Assembly (NCBI RefSeq): GCF_035083965.1
Contig: NC_089724.1
Span: 18,618,974 to 18,682,973 of the forward strand
Origin: Branchiostoma lanceolatum
Taxonomy: Eukaryota > Chordata > Leptocardii > Amphioxiformes > Branchiostomatidae
DNA: 64,000 nt
Direction of reading: 5' to 3'
The notes below the pieces were generated by a model, which worked only from the letters and a program-made list of their open reading frames with translations, did not search any database and was not told the DNA's origin. How positions within the stretch are numbered: position 1 is the stretch's first letter; every line of letters begins with the position of its first letter. Below are positions 1 through 20,088 of the stretch, piece after piece. The translations under genes and the position numbers were made by a program.

Positions 1-6915
<6,915 letters not shown>

Positions 6916-7473
6916 TCTTCCTGATCAACACGTTTTATTAACCAATCATGTACCACCTTACACTTGCTGATTGCTCTCCACGAGTACCTTTAGACCAATA
7001 AACTGGAACAAACTTGGCGGGCTAATTCACCACCGAGTTCTAAATGGCCGCCATTTTGAAGTGACGTTTTACACCTTCAAATCATGTCATACGTACGAAA
7101 TAGTTTCTCCTTTTTATACGTCGTTTTCTCACTGTATCAATCTTTCAGGTGAGAAAAAAAATAATTGTCATATTTTTCATGCATGTAATGTAATTTTGGA
7201 CATTATTGGATGATGATATAATGAAATCCTGGTGAAAGATATTCTTAGCGCATTGATCTATTTCTGGTTGCTATGTAAACTATCCTCCTTGGTAACAATA
7301 ATGCCTTCCCAGAAGGCCATTCAAAAATATTGAAGGTCAGAGGTCAGCTGTATCAGCGCATGCGTCATTGGTTGGAGGGAATGGCCGAGAATAAAACAAA
7401 ACACCGCCAAGTTTTCATCATCAACTGGACGCACGAAGAAAGTTGTGAATGCAAACTCGGCTTAATCTGTAAG
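6916..7473. promoter_or_regulatory. Bidirectional promoter between CFAP46 and PBRM1
   Basis: The CFAP46 start codon (6915, minus) and the putative PBRM1 first noncoding exon (ending at 7473 before GTAAGG, plus) lie back to back. Between them, 7046-7058 reads GGCCGCCATTTTG, a good match to the YY1 site, followed by a CRE-half-site-like TGACGT at 7062-7067. An inverted CCAAT box (ATTGG) sits near 7367. No TATA box is evident. The noncoding first exon of PBRM1 is inferred from its donor and from the stop codons it contains. Transcription start sites are not visible. Confidence 0.5.
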
Positions 7474-8057
7474 GTAAGGTCAAGGCGAACATAAGCAATG
7501 TTAAGATCGTCTGTCAAAGTTTGAAATATGTATCAAAACAAGGGTCGATATTTATGAAATTATGGGGGGGGGGCGAAGCGTGTTCAGAGAAACAAAGAAC
7601 TCAGACACCTCCAGCAGTTCGCAAGCACAAGCCACCAAGAGTTAAACACCTAGAGAGACATCAGCCTCGTATGAACCAAGCGTAACACAGCACCAAGAGA
7701 CCACGTCTAGCGATATGATAGACGTTAAACAAGGACAACAACAACAAGTTTTAGCGGGTGTTTCGAAGGTGTTAACTAGAAACACTAAAGATGTACGTTT
7801 ACAAATCTATGATAGAGACTTGAAACACATGATATGATATATAATTTACTAGTACTAGTATTTAAGTTTTGTTGCCTTCTACCGATACCATCTTGTACTG
7901 CAGCTACCTTTTGTTTTCATTCATATTTTGGGCTATTCCCCAAAACATTCGTTTCTTTGTTTGCTTTTTTAGCACAAACGGTAAACCAGTAGTATCCAGC
8001 TGCTCAAGTTCACCCACCAGTCCACGTCTGATCACGTCCAAGTGCAAACTGGTAGTT

Positions 8058-11000
8058 ATGGCTAAGAGGAGGAGGTCTAGCTCTGTGGGGATGGATGGAC
8101 GGCTGGAGGAGGACATGGGTCCTTCCATGAAGACTCGCAGGAAATCTGCTCCATCTATTGATACAGGTGTGTTTGTGTCAATCACTTTGGAATTGTATTC
8201 AAATATGATAGATATAGTAAAACAGAAAGACTATATATTGTAAGTGTAGGGAGAAAGAAGGAGCATCTACTTTTGGGAAACATTGTACCTCTGTTGAACT
8301 AAAGCATGAAGGTAAAAAAAGTACCTTCGTGTAGTGTGCATTTTTCACTAGTAGCGCATGAAGCTTGTTGTATCAAAATACATAAACATATTTAATTATC
8401 ATTATTCTCTACATGTACCGGTAATGATTAATATGTCATGATGTACGTCATGCCCAGACTAGAGTACTAGTCCCATTTCTTTTCTTCAACAGCACTGATT
8501 ATTTAGAACTGATTAAGGGTGAGGCCACTGTGTGGTTTGAATATTCCTACCCTTGCTACCAGCAAGTTTGCCTGGCAATATTGAGTCCTAATCCTATGCA
8601 TATTATGCTGTTTTTCTTACTGTGGTGGCGCTATTATTGACTTCATTATTGTCCATTTATCTTTTTGCCCTAAATGATGCTTTTTTCCTTCTCTATGCCA
8701 GCCTATCCTAGGATTGGTAGGTCACTTTTAAAGCTTTCCTGTGGTGTGTAAATTAATATCTACTGGTCTTGCTTGTCTTGAAAGTCTTCTAAGAAATAAC
8801 ATCGGCATGACACTCACCAGAACTTATTCTCTCCCTAGAGTTAAAACAGTTGTTATCTACAAGCATGTTGTTTACATATTGTATGATTTACTACAGTAAA
8901 GATATAATGTGTAGGTGACTGCCAATGTCATGGCGATCATTCCTGAACTTGTTTTATTTTGTTTTGTTGCTGTCCTCCTTCCACAGGTGAGGTCATCCAA
9001 GACCTGTATGACATCATTCGCAACCATAGGGACGAAAATGGCCGCCTTCTGTGTGATCCGTTCATTCGCGCTCCCAACCGCCGCAATGCCCCAGACTTCT
9101 ACGAAGCTGTGGACACCCCCATCGACATGCTCAGGATTCAGCAGCGAATCAGAACAGACGAGTACCGCACGCTGCAGGACTTCACTGCTGATGTGGAACT
9201 TCTCGTGAACAATGCAAAGAGGTACTACCCACAGGGTAGCCAGCAGTACAACGATGCCAGCGCCCTGTGGGAAATCTATGTGGAGGCTCGAGATGAAATT
9301 CTACACGAGGTCCATGGGGGCATCAGTGGGGACACACTGGAGGCAAAGGCAAAGAGGGGAAGGGAGGAGATGGATGAAACAACAGAGGAGGAGGAGGAAG
9401 AGGAGGATGTTGAAGGGGAGGATCAGGAGGAGATAGACTTCCCTCCCTTTGCAGCAGATACAGAGAATCCCTACGAACAGCTCTTCGTAGCCATGGCCAA
9501 TTCCACTGATCCAACAGGCAGAGCTATGTCGTTCCTGTTCCAGAAGCTGCCAGTCCGTTCCGAGTTTCCTGAGTATTACAAGATCATCAAAGATCCCATG
9601 GATCTGACAATGGTTGCTCGTAAAATCAAGAGAAATGTCTACAACACACTTGCAGACATGGAGAGAGACATCAGCCTGATGGTACGGAATGCCAAAACCT
9701 TCAATGAGCCAGGATCACTTGTCTACAAAGATGCTGTGGCACTGAAGAAGATTTTCTCACTGAAGAAGGCAGAGCTTGAGGGAGAGCCTTTAGGAGTCAG
9801 GAGTTCGGACAGATCTAGTCGGAGGAGTGGTAGGTCAGGACTGAGCAGCCGGCTGTCAGCCATCACGGCTGCCCTGCAGTATTCATCAGAGGAAGAGGAC
9901 CAGAGTGAGGCCAGCGAGCGAGTGTCAATCACAGAGTATGAGGAAGAGTCCGAAGCAGACAGCTCCATGTACGAGGAGGGGAACACATTCCTGGCACTGT
10001 ATGACCACGTCAGAGGGTACTCAACTGGTCAAGGGATGTGTCTCTCCGAGCCATTTCTTAAGCTCCCGTCCAAGAAGGCATACCCTGACTATTACCAGGA
10101 GATCAAACATCCCATGTCCATGTTGAAAATCAGAAGCAACATTAAGCAGGGTTTGTACGAGAACCTTGACCACCTCGAAGCTGACTTCACCCTGATGTTT
10201 GAGAATGCCAAACAGTACAACATGACAGGGTCTCGCATTTACAAGGACGCAGTCAAGCTACAGCAAGTCATGCAGATCAAGAAAAGAGAGCTGACCAAGT
10301 CTGATAGCAACTTCGAAGACACAGAGAGCGTGCTAAGCAGTGCTTCCGGTGTCAGCAGAAAAATCAAACGTCCACAGATCATGGAAGATCTGGAGGAAAG
10401 ACGGAAGAAGAAGAAGAAAGATGAAGGAGAGAACACCATGAAGGGCCGCCTGCGGTTCCTGTATGACGCCATGATAGGATATTGTGATGCATTTGGTCGG
10501 TTTCTCATTGAGCTGTTCATGGAAAAGCCTTCCCGGAAAGACTACCCTGAGTACTACAAGATCATTCTGGAGCCTATCGACATGAAGACGATCGATTACA
10601 ACATCCGAACTGACAAGTACTCCAGTGTGGAGGCCATGTTGGAAGACTTTGATCTCATGTTCAACAATGCACGCCACTTCAATGAGGAAGGTTCACAGGT
10701 GTATATAGATGCCTGCACGCTGGAAAAGGTTTTGAAAGACAAAGTAAAACAGCTGGGGCCTCTGCCTTCAGAAGGCGGTCTTTTCTCACCAAAAGCAGGA
10801 CTGAAGGGGCCAAGAAAGAGTTCGCCAAAGAAGTCCAAGTTTTTGACACCCCTGCAGCAGAAGTTGCGGGACATGTACGATGCAGTGAAGGACTACAAAG
10901 ACTCCACCGGCCGCAAGCTCTGCTTCATGTTCCTGCAGCTTCCCTCCAAGATAGACTATCCCGACTACTACCAGGTCATCAAGAAGCCGATCGACATGCA

Positions 11001-14000
11001 GAAAATTGAAGCCAACATGCGATCCAACAAGTACAACACTGTGGAGGATTTTTTGGAGGACTTCCTCCAGCTTTTTGACAATGCTTGCAGGTACAACGAG
11101 CCAGACTCACAGATATACAAAGATGCACTGATCCTGCAACGGGCCCTCCTGGAGAAGAGAGATGAAGTCCACGGGGATGGGAGCTCAGAAGTGCCAGACA
11201 TCCGTGGATGTGTGCAGGACCTTCTGAACAGTCTCTTTGTATCCGTTCTCAACCACCAGGACGAGGAGGGGCGGTGCTACAGCGACTCGCTCTCAGAGTT
11301 ACCCGAGAAAGAAGACAAGAAGGAGAGGGAGCAGCAGCAAGAACCTCACAAGAGAGGTCCGGCAAGCTTCAAAGCCATCCGCAGAAACCTAGACAAGGGG
11401 AGGTACAGAAGGCTGGATGTGTTTCAGGAAGATGTGTTCCGGGTGTTCGAGAGAGCCAGAAGAGTCAGTCGCACTGACTCAGAGATGTATGAGGATGCAG
11501 TGGAACTCCAGCAGTTCTTCATCACCATCAGGGATGAGATCTGTAAGAATGGCGAGCTGATGCTGTCCCCAGCCCTCAGCTACACTCACAAGCACCTCCA
11601 GGTGGAGCTGGATGCTGAAAAGAAGGAGAAGATCCCAAAAGAGTTGGAGGAAGACAAGGAGAAGAAAGAGGATGATGGGAAGGTGGAAGATGAGCTTGAG
11701 GAAGAGTCCAGTGAAACGGCAATGCAGCGCAAATATAGTGAGGATGTCAGCTGGGAGGACCAGTCATTCCGTGTGGGAGACTTCGTCTACATAGAGAATC
11801 AGGACAAAAGCCAGCCCCCTCATATTGTCTGTATCGAGAAACTGTTTCAGGATGACCAAGGGGACCAGTGGCTGCATGGCTGTTGGTTCTATCGTCCAAA
11901 GGAGACCTTCCATTTGGCTACAAGGAAGTTTCTAGAGAAGGAGGTGTTTAAGAGTGACTACTACAACATCGCCCGCATTGCTAACATAAGAGGAAGATGT
12001 TTCGTGATGTCAGTGAAGGAATACTTCAAGAGTAAGCCGCTAGGTGTCAGTGATGAGGATATCTTTGTATGCGAGTCTCGTTACAGTGCAAGAGCCAAGG
12101 CCTTCAAGAAGATCAAAATCTGGCCCACTCCCCCTAGTAATGTAAAGATAATCCCACGGGAAGAACCACTGTCTAAAGTTCGAGTAGCATCAGTTTTTGC
12201 AGAAGAAGCCAAACTAGAGGAGCAAGAGGCAGAAACTGAGGATCAAGAGGAGGAGGAAGAGGAAGAAGATGTGATTGACAAAGTCAGGGAGAACATTGCA
12301 GTGGATGCATCAAGCACCACCGAGCCTGGTATTTCCCATTATGAGCAGTTCATCTATGGTGGAACCTGCTTTAAGCTCGGTGACTCTGTCTATGTGAAGT
12401 CCAACAGGGAGCAACCCCTCATGGCTCGTATAGACAAGATGTGGGTGGATGCCAACAGTGATCCATGGTTTCATGGCCAGTGGTTTATCTACCCCTCAGA
12501 GACAGATCACAACCCGACCAGGCTGTTCTACAAGAACGAGATCTTTCTGACATCCATGGAGGAGTCCAAGTCCATGAGGACCATCCTGGGGAAGTGTTGC
12601 ATCCTGGCCTATAAGGACTACCTCATCTGTCGGCCCACAGAGTTCATGGAGGATGACATCTGGGTGTGCGAGGCTCGCTATTATGAGACTGACAAGCAAA
12701 TCCGCAAGATCAAGGCCTTGAAGAAGTACAGCCTCTCCCCTAAAGTGACGGATGATGAGATCTTCTTCTTTCGTAAGCCCGTCGTCCCAGGAAAGGTCCC
12801 CTCACCAAAGTTGGCAGAGATTTCAGAGGAGCCTGTTGCTTTTGCTGTACCTCCTGATGCGGAGGAAGAACTGCAGCAACCATCAACTCCCATAAAGGCA
12901 CCAAAAGCCAAACGGCCTCCAAGCGGGTACATTCTGTTCTCCAGCGAGATGCGAGCAACGCTGAAGAAGCAGAACCCCAACTACGCCTTCGGGGAGATCA
13001 GCCGCATCGTCGGGATGGAGTGGAAGAACCTGAGCGCGGCGCAGAAAGCCGTGTACGAGGAGAGGGCGCAGCAGAGCTCCAGCCAGAACGACGAGGAGTC
13101 GCCCTACCCAGCATCCCCTGCGTCGGGTCACAGCAGCAGCCGCTCGGACCCGCTGATCCTGGTGTGGGAGTGCCTGTGGGAGGGCTGCGACTACCAGTAC
13201 GAGAGCGAGAAGGACCTGGTGGCTCACCTGCTGGAGACGTCGGGTCACCTGAAGCCAGAGGGAGAACAGCAGGAGTACTTCTGCTACTGGGCTGGCTGCC
13301 CAAGGTCAAGGGTGAAGAAGAGCCTCCCGTTCCCCAACATCTCGGGAATGAAGCGCCACGTCCGGGAGGTCCACGTGAAGACGTCGTCCCGACAGATCCC
13401 GCTCAGCCAGAGAAGTCGGAACTACATACCGTACCAGCCTGGGTACCAGGCATCACCAAGCCAGTCACCACGCCCATTCACACCACAGGTACATATTCAT
13501 CATATTAACCAAGTTGACACACCTAATTGATCATTCTGTGTTGCAAGCTGACTTGGAGCAGTCTGAATTAAATGTAGTCTGAGCCATGCCAAATCTCTGG
13601 CACCTCTGTTAGCTTTTAAATGTCTCATTGTTAATTACATCATGCCTGGAACTTAGATGTACTTGGAAACATTCTTGTTTTTGCATTAACTTGACTGTAT
13701 TTTCAAGTTCAACTTAAATATTCTTGTTCACTTGCATGTGTCTTGTGTTTTAAAAATGGTAGTAACATGCAAATGGAGGTAATAAATTAATCAAAGCCTG
13801 TTACTCCATGTACTCTGCAGGGTTCTGGAGCTGTGCTGGGTGTGGTTCCTCCACCCATGCCAGCAGGAATGCTATCACAGGCACAGATAGCAGCAAATGG
13901 TATGTCCTCCTACAGTATATGTCCTATTGATTGTACAGAAGTACATGTAGTACTAGTCCTGGCAGTATTGTATTGAATGGATAAGTTTGGTTTCGATGTA

Positions 14001-16812
14001 AAGGTTTTCTACACCAATGTACCTGTCACCACTAGCTATAGGGATTTAGAAATGAAATCATATTTAGATACATTTCTTGGATTTGATTTACAAATGAAGC
14101 AACGACTTATTCATCCTACAGGTACACCTGGCCAAAGAATGACCCCAGGTACCAGTCAAGTGCTGACCCCAGGACAGTCCATTAACATGTCTGCTAACAG
14201 TCTACAGGTACAGGTATATCTTGTATGGTGTTCACAATCCCTGTTCCACGCAAAGGTCAATTTATATTACTCTTCACGTCCTTCAAATTCCCCCATCAGC
14301 ATTTATGCCAGACTCCATGCAAACTAATCCAACTGTTTCATTGTATTATTGTTTGCTCGTGCGATGTTCGTATGTGGCGTATGTTACACTTGCATTTCAA
14401 CCGTGTTTCATGATGTGAAGACATCTGCAGTGTGCATTTTACAAACTCGTTACAGTCAAAGCTGTCAACCTTAGTACTTAGGAGTGACTGTGTGGTGTGT
14501 GGGGGTAATGATACTGCACTCAATAGTGTTCAGTACCAAATTAGGATCGGGTAGACACAGTTAGATGGAGGAGATAACTTAGGACTTGATTTGATTGATT
14601 TATCAGCACATAATAGTAACATAACAAGAATTGAAACAGGATGAATAAGAGAATATCGTGCTGGGGAGGACTAGCAGAATAACAACATCTTTCTTTCCAG
14701 TATGCCTCCTTCTCGCAGATCCCCGGTGCCTTCCCCCCTCAGAGCCCATTCCCCCAGCAGGGGGGATACTCCCAACAAACCCCCCTGTCACAAGGTGGAC
14801 CAATGCCTCAGCAGATGTTCCCCCCTCAGATGGGTCCCCTTCCTGTGGGCACTACCCCCCCTGCACCGCAGGTGAGATGGTTTCTCCCACTGTGCATGGG
14901 TTTGCTCTGTTTGGTCGCTCTCCCTTCAGGACCTCTCACTGGTTGTGGTAGACAATTGAGATGACAGTTTGATTTGGTTCTCTTCACTCTACTGCCTGTC
15001 CTATCTGCTCTTGTGGGAGGAGTTCTCTATACCCTGTTGGTGCATCTTCACTTTCGCAGGGTTCTTATACAACTGTTAGATATGACATTAAAAGATTGCC
15101 CTGAAAAGTGCATACTTAATTTGATACTAATGATACCGGTAGTATCTGAAGCAAGTCCTTAGAAAAGCAAAGTTGAAGACTGGTAGTTCTTGAATATTGT
15201 ATCTAAGTTAAACTTAGATGTTATATACTAGTATTACTCGCAAGGCACATGACATTAGGATTTTGGAATACAAAAATATGTATGAAACTGAAATTTGGAA
15301 ATTGCCCAAAAAGTGTTACTAAATAGTATTTGACAATTGATGGTGTCCAAGTAACCATCATGAAATTTGGTTTGTGAAGTAACATGAAGCTGAACCATGA
15401 CATGTTGTGGCACATTTGCATACTGGAAAAAAGTAAAAGTCAACCAGCAGCTGCCTTCTTTATGTGTGGATATTGATTGAATGTTTTGTCAAGTACGAAT
15501 TGACAGGCATTTTACTTCTCACAGGACAATGTGGTACATTGTGTGGAATGATGTCTCTCACTAGTTTTGCACTATAGCATTATTTTGGAACACTTCACAT
15601 AACCTAAGCCTCATTGCATCCTTTGATGTCCTGTTATGTATCCCAATCTTGACCTTGACCCAGATTGTTGAGGTCCCAACATATTCAAATTAAGGCATTA
15701 TAGAGAAGACAGCTGGTTGGGTTTACTTACCTGGTCACCGCAGTGGTATGGCATGATATTGGCCTGAATCTATTCTTCATGGTTGTTTCTGCCTGATTAT
15801 GATAAGCAGAATGCTGGAGCCATTTTTCTGCCCTTTAGCAGTGTTTGTAAGAGACAAGTCACTGTAGTAGGGATAACATAATTTTGAGATTTGAAGAGGA
15901 CTAGCTGTTATAGAATACTCATAGTCACTTTAAAGGGAATGGTTCGGATGGCACTGCACCAACCTAAGATCAGCACGTTGTAGCTTAGATACTGTGCACA
16001 GCTCGTCACATGCATCATCTCTCATTTCTCTGCATTTCATCTCCCACATCTCCTGTTCTTGTGTTGATGTCTCACCCTAGTATGTCAGTCCTGTCATTCC
16101 TGTTGACTGCATGAGAATGTTGTAAATGAATTGCTTTTAACGACAAAAACAAATAAATAGTGAAATTGGGTGTTTGTTCTGGTGACTGGGTTCCCTGTGC
16201 GACTGTAAGATTGATATTAACTCCCATTTTCCCCTCTTTACAATTGTGCCAAAGTATTTTTATGGACAGGGTGGTACTCAGTACGGTGTTCATCCACAGA
16301 CACAGTCACCAGCCCCCCCTCCACAGCCCCCACCCCCTCCGATGTTTGTGCCTCCCCCTCCAAAAGCGCAGAGACTGCTGCACTCCGAGGCTTACATCCG
16401 CTACATAGAAGGTCTAAAGGTGGGCTTTCAAGTACCATTGTCTTTTTTCATAATCAAATGCAACAAACTCTTTCATCTTTAGCACTTGATACACCAAATC
16501 TTAAAGACGCACTGAGAAGCTAAATACTAAGTGTTGTAGTTGTAGTCTTTGTAAAGTAAATGTGGTTAATTTCAGGGTTTAAGTAGGTATGTCCTACCCA
16601 TCCAGGTTGAGAACAGGTCAGTAAGTAACTGGGAAGAGACCCTGACCGTGAGACAGGAGGATGTACAGTTGACGGAACAGCAGCGGGCGCGACTGCCCGG
16701 ACACATCCTGAAGAACGGAAAAGGACCACACAAGAACATGGAGTCTGCGCTGTGGGCCCTGAGAGACCTCATGCTGAAGGACTCTCTCACCATCCGAAAC
16801 TTCCATAACTAA
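8058..16812 (+). CDS. PBRM1: Protein polybromo-1 (BAF180), PBAF chromatin-remodelling subunit
   Basis: Polybromo-1 targets the PBAF SWI/SNF remodeller to acetylated chromatin. Coding exons are 8058-8166, 8987-13488, 13821-13899, 14122-14207, 14701-14871, 16270-16419 and 16606-16812; the sum is 1,767 residues, against about 1,690 in human. Domains in order: bromodomains 1-5 (about residues 38-145, 194-300, 368-471, 521-623, 658-763), a diverged sixth bromodomain (774-894), BAH1 (961-1084), BAH2 (1154-1281), HMG box (1344-1399), two C2H2-type fingers (1428-1499), a Pro/Gln-rich linker, and the conserved C-terminus (LLHSEAYIRYIEGL, ALWALRDLMLKDSLTIRN). Bromodomains 2-5 keep the acetyl-lysine Asn (AKTFN, AKQYN, ARHFN, ACRYN); bromodomain 6 has Ser there. 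Start: no upstream in-frame stop lies in the exon, but MAKRRRSSS resembles the family N-terminus. The last acceptor could instead be 16576, and exon 6 could start at 16256. The 4.5-kb second exon is remarkable. Confidence 0.95.
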
Positions 16813-19800
16813 AGACCTGGTATATTGCATTCCAACAACATTGCTTGATAGTTTTGACTGCCAAACAATTTTGTACCAAAGTACGTTTGCCGCTATATTG
16901 CACTGTACGTGGAGAAAATCTTAATCCTCCTGTCATCTCAGTTTGGAAAATGGACAATTCTTCACCAACCAGCTTCTAACCTGCTTCATATTGTTGAAGC
17001 TTTATCGGCTTTCATAAACATTATAGACCTGTAATGCTACAGTTGTTTTAACACTGAGGTTGATGTCAAAGGATGATAACAAGAAATCCTTTGGTCACAC
17101 CTAGATGTTTGTAAAAAGAAGCCTTATTTGCCTACTGGGACATTGTAGGCAAGATTTTAAACAGTCCTGCATACTCATCCATACCAGTAACCTTGAGTTT
17201 GCTCGAATTTTTACCATCCAAGGTAGAATTTCATAATACGAATTTGTGGGGACTACTTGAAACACCTTAATTGTTATTTTTGGTAGATGTCAGTAGCACT
17301 TTCAGTATAATTTTGTTTTAGATTTGTGGAAATGTTAAAATCTAGAGTTAGGTTTACTGACCATAGAACATCAAAAATGAACAAGAAGTATTCAAACAGA
17401 AAATATGAAAGAATACCATCACTATGTATGTGTAGGAAGTGCTAGTCCATATACATGTACATAAGTTGCCAACTTTGTTATTTCTGCCATTGTCATATTC
17501 AGAGGTATGAAATGGTTACACACATGTACAGCAGGAAATATGGATGACAACTAGATGCGGGGCCAGAGATTATCTTGAATTTGACAAATCATGTACATGT
17601 ATCGATTTAGCATATTTTATTTAACTTCAACATTACCAGAAGGCATGGCCAGTCCAAGAGAGCAAGCAACATGATGTGTCACTACCTGAACAGAATGTCA
17701 CTGTTGATTTTGCTAGAATGGCCTTTGTTGTGTCTGTAGTAGAAATAAATGATGGAAGACCCTAAGATTTGTGTCACTGTAGCCTTGCTGCATTGGTTTG
17801 CTTTTATAATCATTTTAAAACACATATCTAGGTGCCATGTATCACACTATTTGCACTGATTGACTGGGAAGATAGCTACAGTGTAAGTTTTAACAAACTA
17901 ACTCATCACATCATTAGACCATTCCAAGTAAATCGTATGGATGACATCTATGCACAGATTGATTTTCATCTGTTTTTTATAATATAAACACTGCATAGCA
18001 TTGTGAATGTAGGAACACAGACGGATTCAGCTTACGAAGGTCTTAGTTGTTTCGCCTTATTCCCAGGACAATAAAAGACGTTATTGGTTGTTTGCAACAG
18101 AAGAAATGACGTTAAACCTTTTACCCATGTTCAATCTACAATTCTCAACTGCTAGGTACATGCATCAAAAGAGTCAATGATGAAATAGTACTAGTAACTG
18201 ATTATGAATAGGATAAATCTTCATGTCATATCATATGATCGAGGAGGTGCCTCGAGCATGTTACAACAGCCTCATTACTCAGATGAGTACCTACTGGCTG
18301 TAATGATGCAACCTGGTGAAGAATGATAATAGTGATACGAATTTTGATGGACTAGACTAGTAAATATGACTTCTGTGCAGTACTCTATCTGTTTACATGA
18401 CCTACATTGTAAATCCCCATCTGTTGGCAAGCAGCCAGTTTCCCCGAAATCAGGTCATGCACTAAAAAGCCCATTGTAGTGTTTCCTTATGAATTATGCT
18501 AATGGAGCCTTGATTTGCATGATTCATGTCTAATAATGTCCACCTCTACTTATCTCCCAAATGCCGCAATAATGAAATTCCCACCATTTACCACTATGGT
18601 ATCTTATTGTATTCTCATTAAGTATGCAAATTAGGTAACCATTTGCATAATTGTTGATATCTTTCTTTCAGATACATATGTCACATGTTTGGGAGTCCTA
18701 TCATAAAATGCAGTGGTTTTATAAACTTTCCTCGTTAATTAAAGAAATTAGCTCCTGATATGCATAATTATTATTCAATTATGTAAAGCATCAACCAAGC
18801 TATCTGTAGGCATACCATAAATCATGACCATACGTCAACGCCTTCTCTACTTATTTGCCTCCAATGAAAACAAAAACAACCACTGCAGTTCCAAACAAGC
18901 CGCTAGGGGGCCAAAACTTAAAACACTTACTCCCTGTCCCAAGAACTATCCACTACTTAAATCATCAACCTGGTGCCTCCAGAAAATTTGACCTCAAACT
19001 TTGAAGGTATATGTATCTGCTTGGATGCCCATTATCGAACTTGACCTTTTTCTTCGAGACCCTTACCCATCCATTAAATATCATGCACAACCATCAACAG
19101 CTCGGATTTTGTTGTCCACATGCAACATACATACATACATAAACAGCCCGCTGCAGTACTGTAGGAAAACGCCAGGTACACCATTTTTGAACTTGATCTC
19201 CGTTTCTACAACCGATGCTCACCTACCAAAAATCATGAAGGTCCATTCACAGTTTCTCGAGGTATGCTCTTGAGTCAATTACACCAGCTGTGAGTACGTA
19301 TGCATGTCAAGACTCTTCACATTCATACAGACCCACAGCTGGCGTAACTGAAAACATAACCTCGGTGAAGCTAATAAGGCTTATTCAGCTGTTACACCAT
19401 TGTCTAGATGAAAGTTCAATTCTTGTTTAATACGACATTTCCTTTTTTACCTCAATGAACCCCCGGCAACTTGTATACCAGGCAATCAGGGACAGCATTA
19501 TCATCTAAGTCGGTCAGAAATCTGTAAGGGACACTGGGACAAGTTTTCTCCAGGCTTGTCTTCTATCCTACCACCTATTATGTATGTATGTATGTAACTT
19601 AAAACCCCAGGCTAGCTTTGTGACTGCCTGGCATTACCCCGGCCACGCCTGCCCCTGCCTGTACCCCGCCCCTTGTACCCTCTCCCCCTCTGTCCCCGGC
19701 CTCGTGCACTGTTGGCGTCAGCTTGCCTGCCACCTCCAGCTTCAGCCCCTGTGCATAGACATCGAACAAAACGTGAAACCTCCAATTAGATATGATATCT

Positions 19801-20088
19801 TATATTTAGGAGAACTTCTTAAAATCCCTGCAATGGTATTATAGGTAATATTCATATGTACTTAGTTAACCAATTGTATAGATTTTGTTTCATTATATCT
19901 ATTTGTACAGGGACTGCAGGAAGAATAGTGCGCATTGAGTTGTATCACTAATGGAGATCCAAATAAAACAAACAAACAAACTTGTCCAAGTTACTCGCAT
20001 GGGTGTATTGAGGCATTGGTTGAATATACCGTACTCGTAAGGCCACAAGGACACAGGAAAAAAAGTCGAGAATCGATTTTTAACATTT
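16813..20088. other. PBRM1 3' UTR and intergenic DNA
   Basis: No coding exon is visible here. Candidate polyadenylation signals for PBRM1 (AATAAA) are at 17744-17749 and again near 18071. The stretch 18450-19400 is AT-rich with several ATGCAAATTAG-like words and looks like old repeat DNA. Short CATA and TATG tracts occur at about 19127-19140 and 19579-19594. PBRM1 and the minus-strand polymerase-helicase gene converge on this region. Confidence 0.5.
19584..19985 (+). mobile_element. Possible 3' end of a non-LTR retroelement
   Basis: The segment ends with ggactgcaggaagaatagtg, then atggagatccaaataaaac, then a short (AAAC)n run. This layout, with an AATAAA-bearing terminus and a simple-repeat tail, is typical of 3' ends of CR1/L2-type elements. 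No reverse-transcriptase reading frame is preserved, so the assignment is tentative. Confidence 0.35.

Noticed and set aside
9323..13309. Many minus-strand and shifted frames over the PBRM1 exon
   Set aside because: They overlap a clearly conserved coding frame and have no recognisable domains; the exon's high coding GC keeps other frames open.
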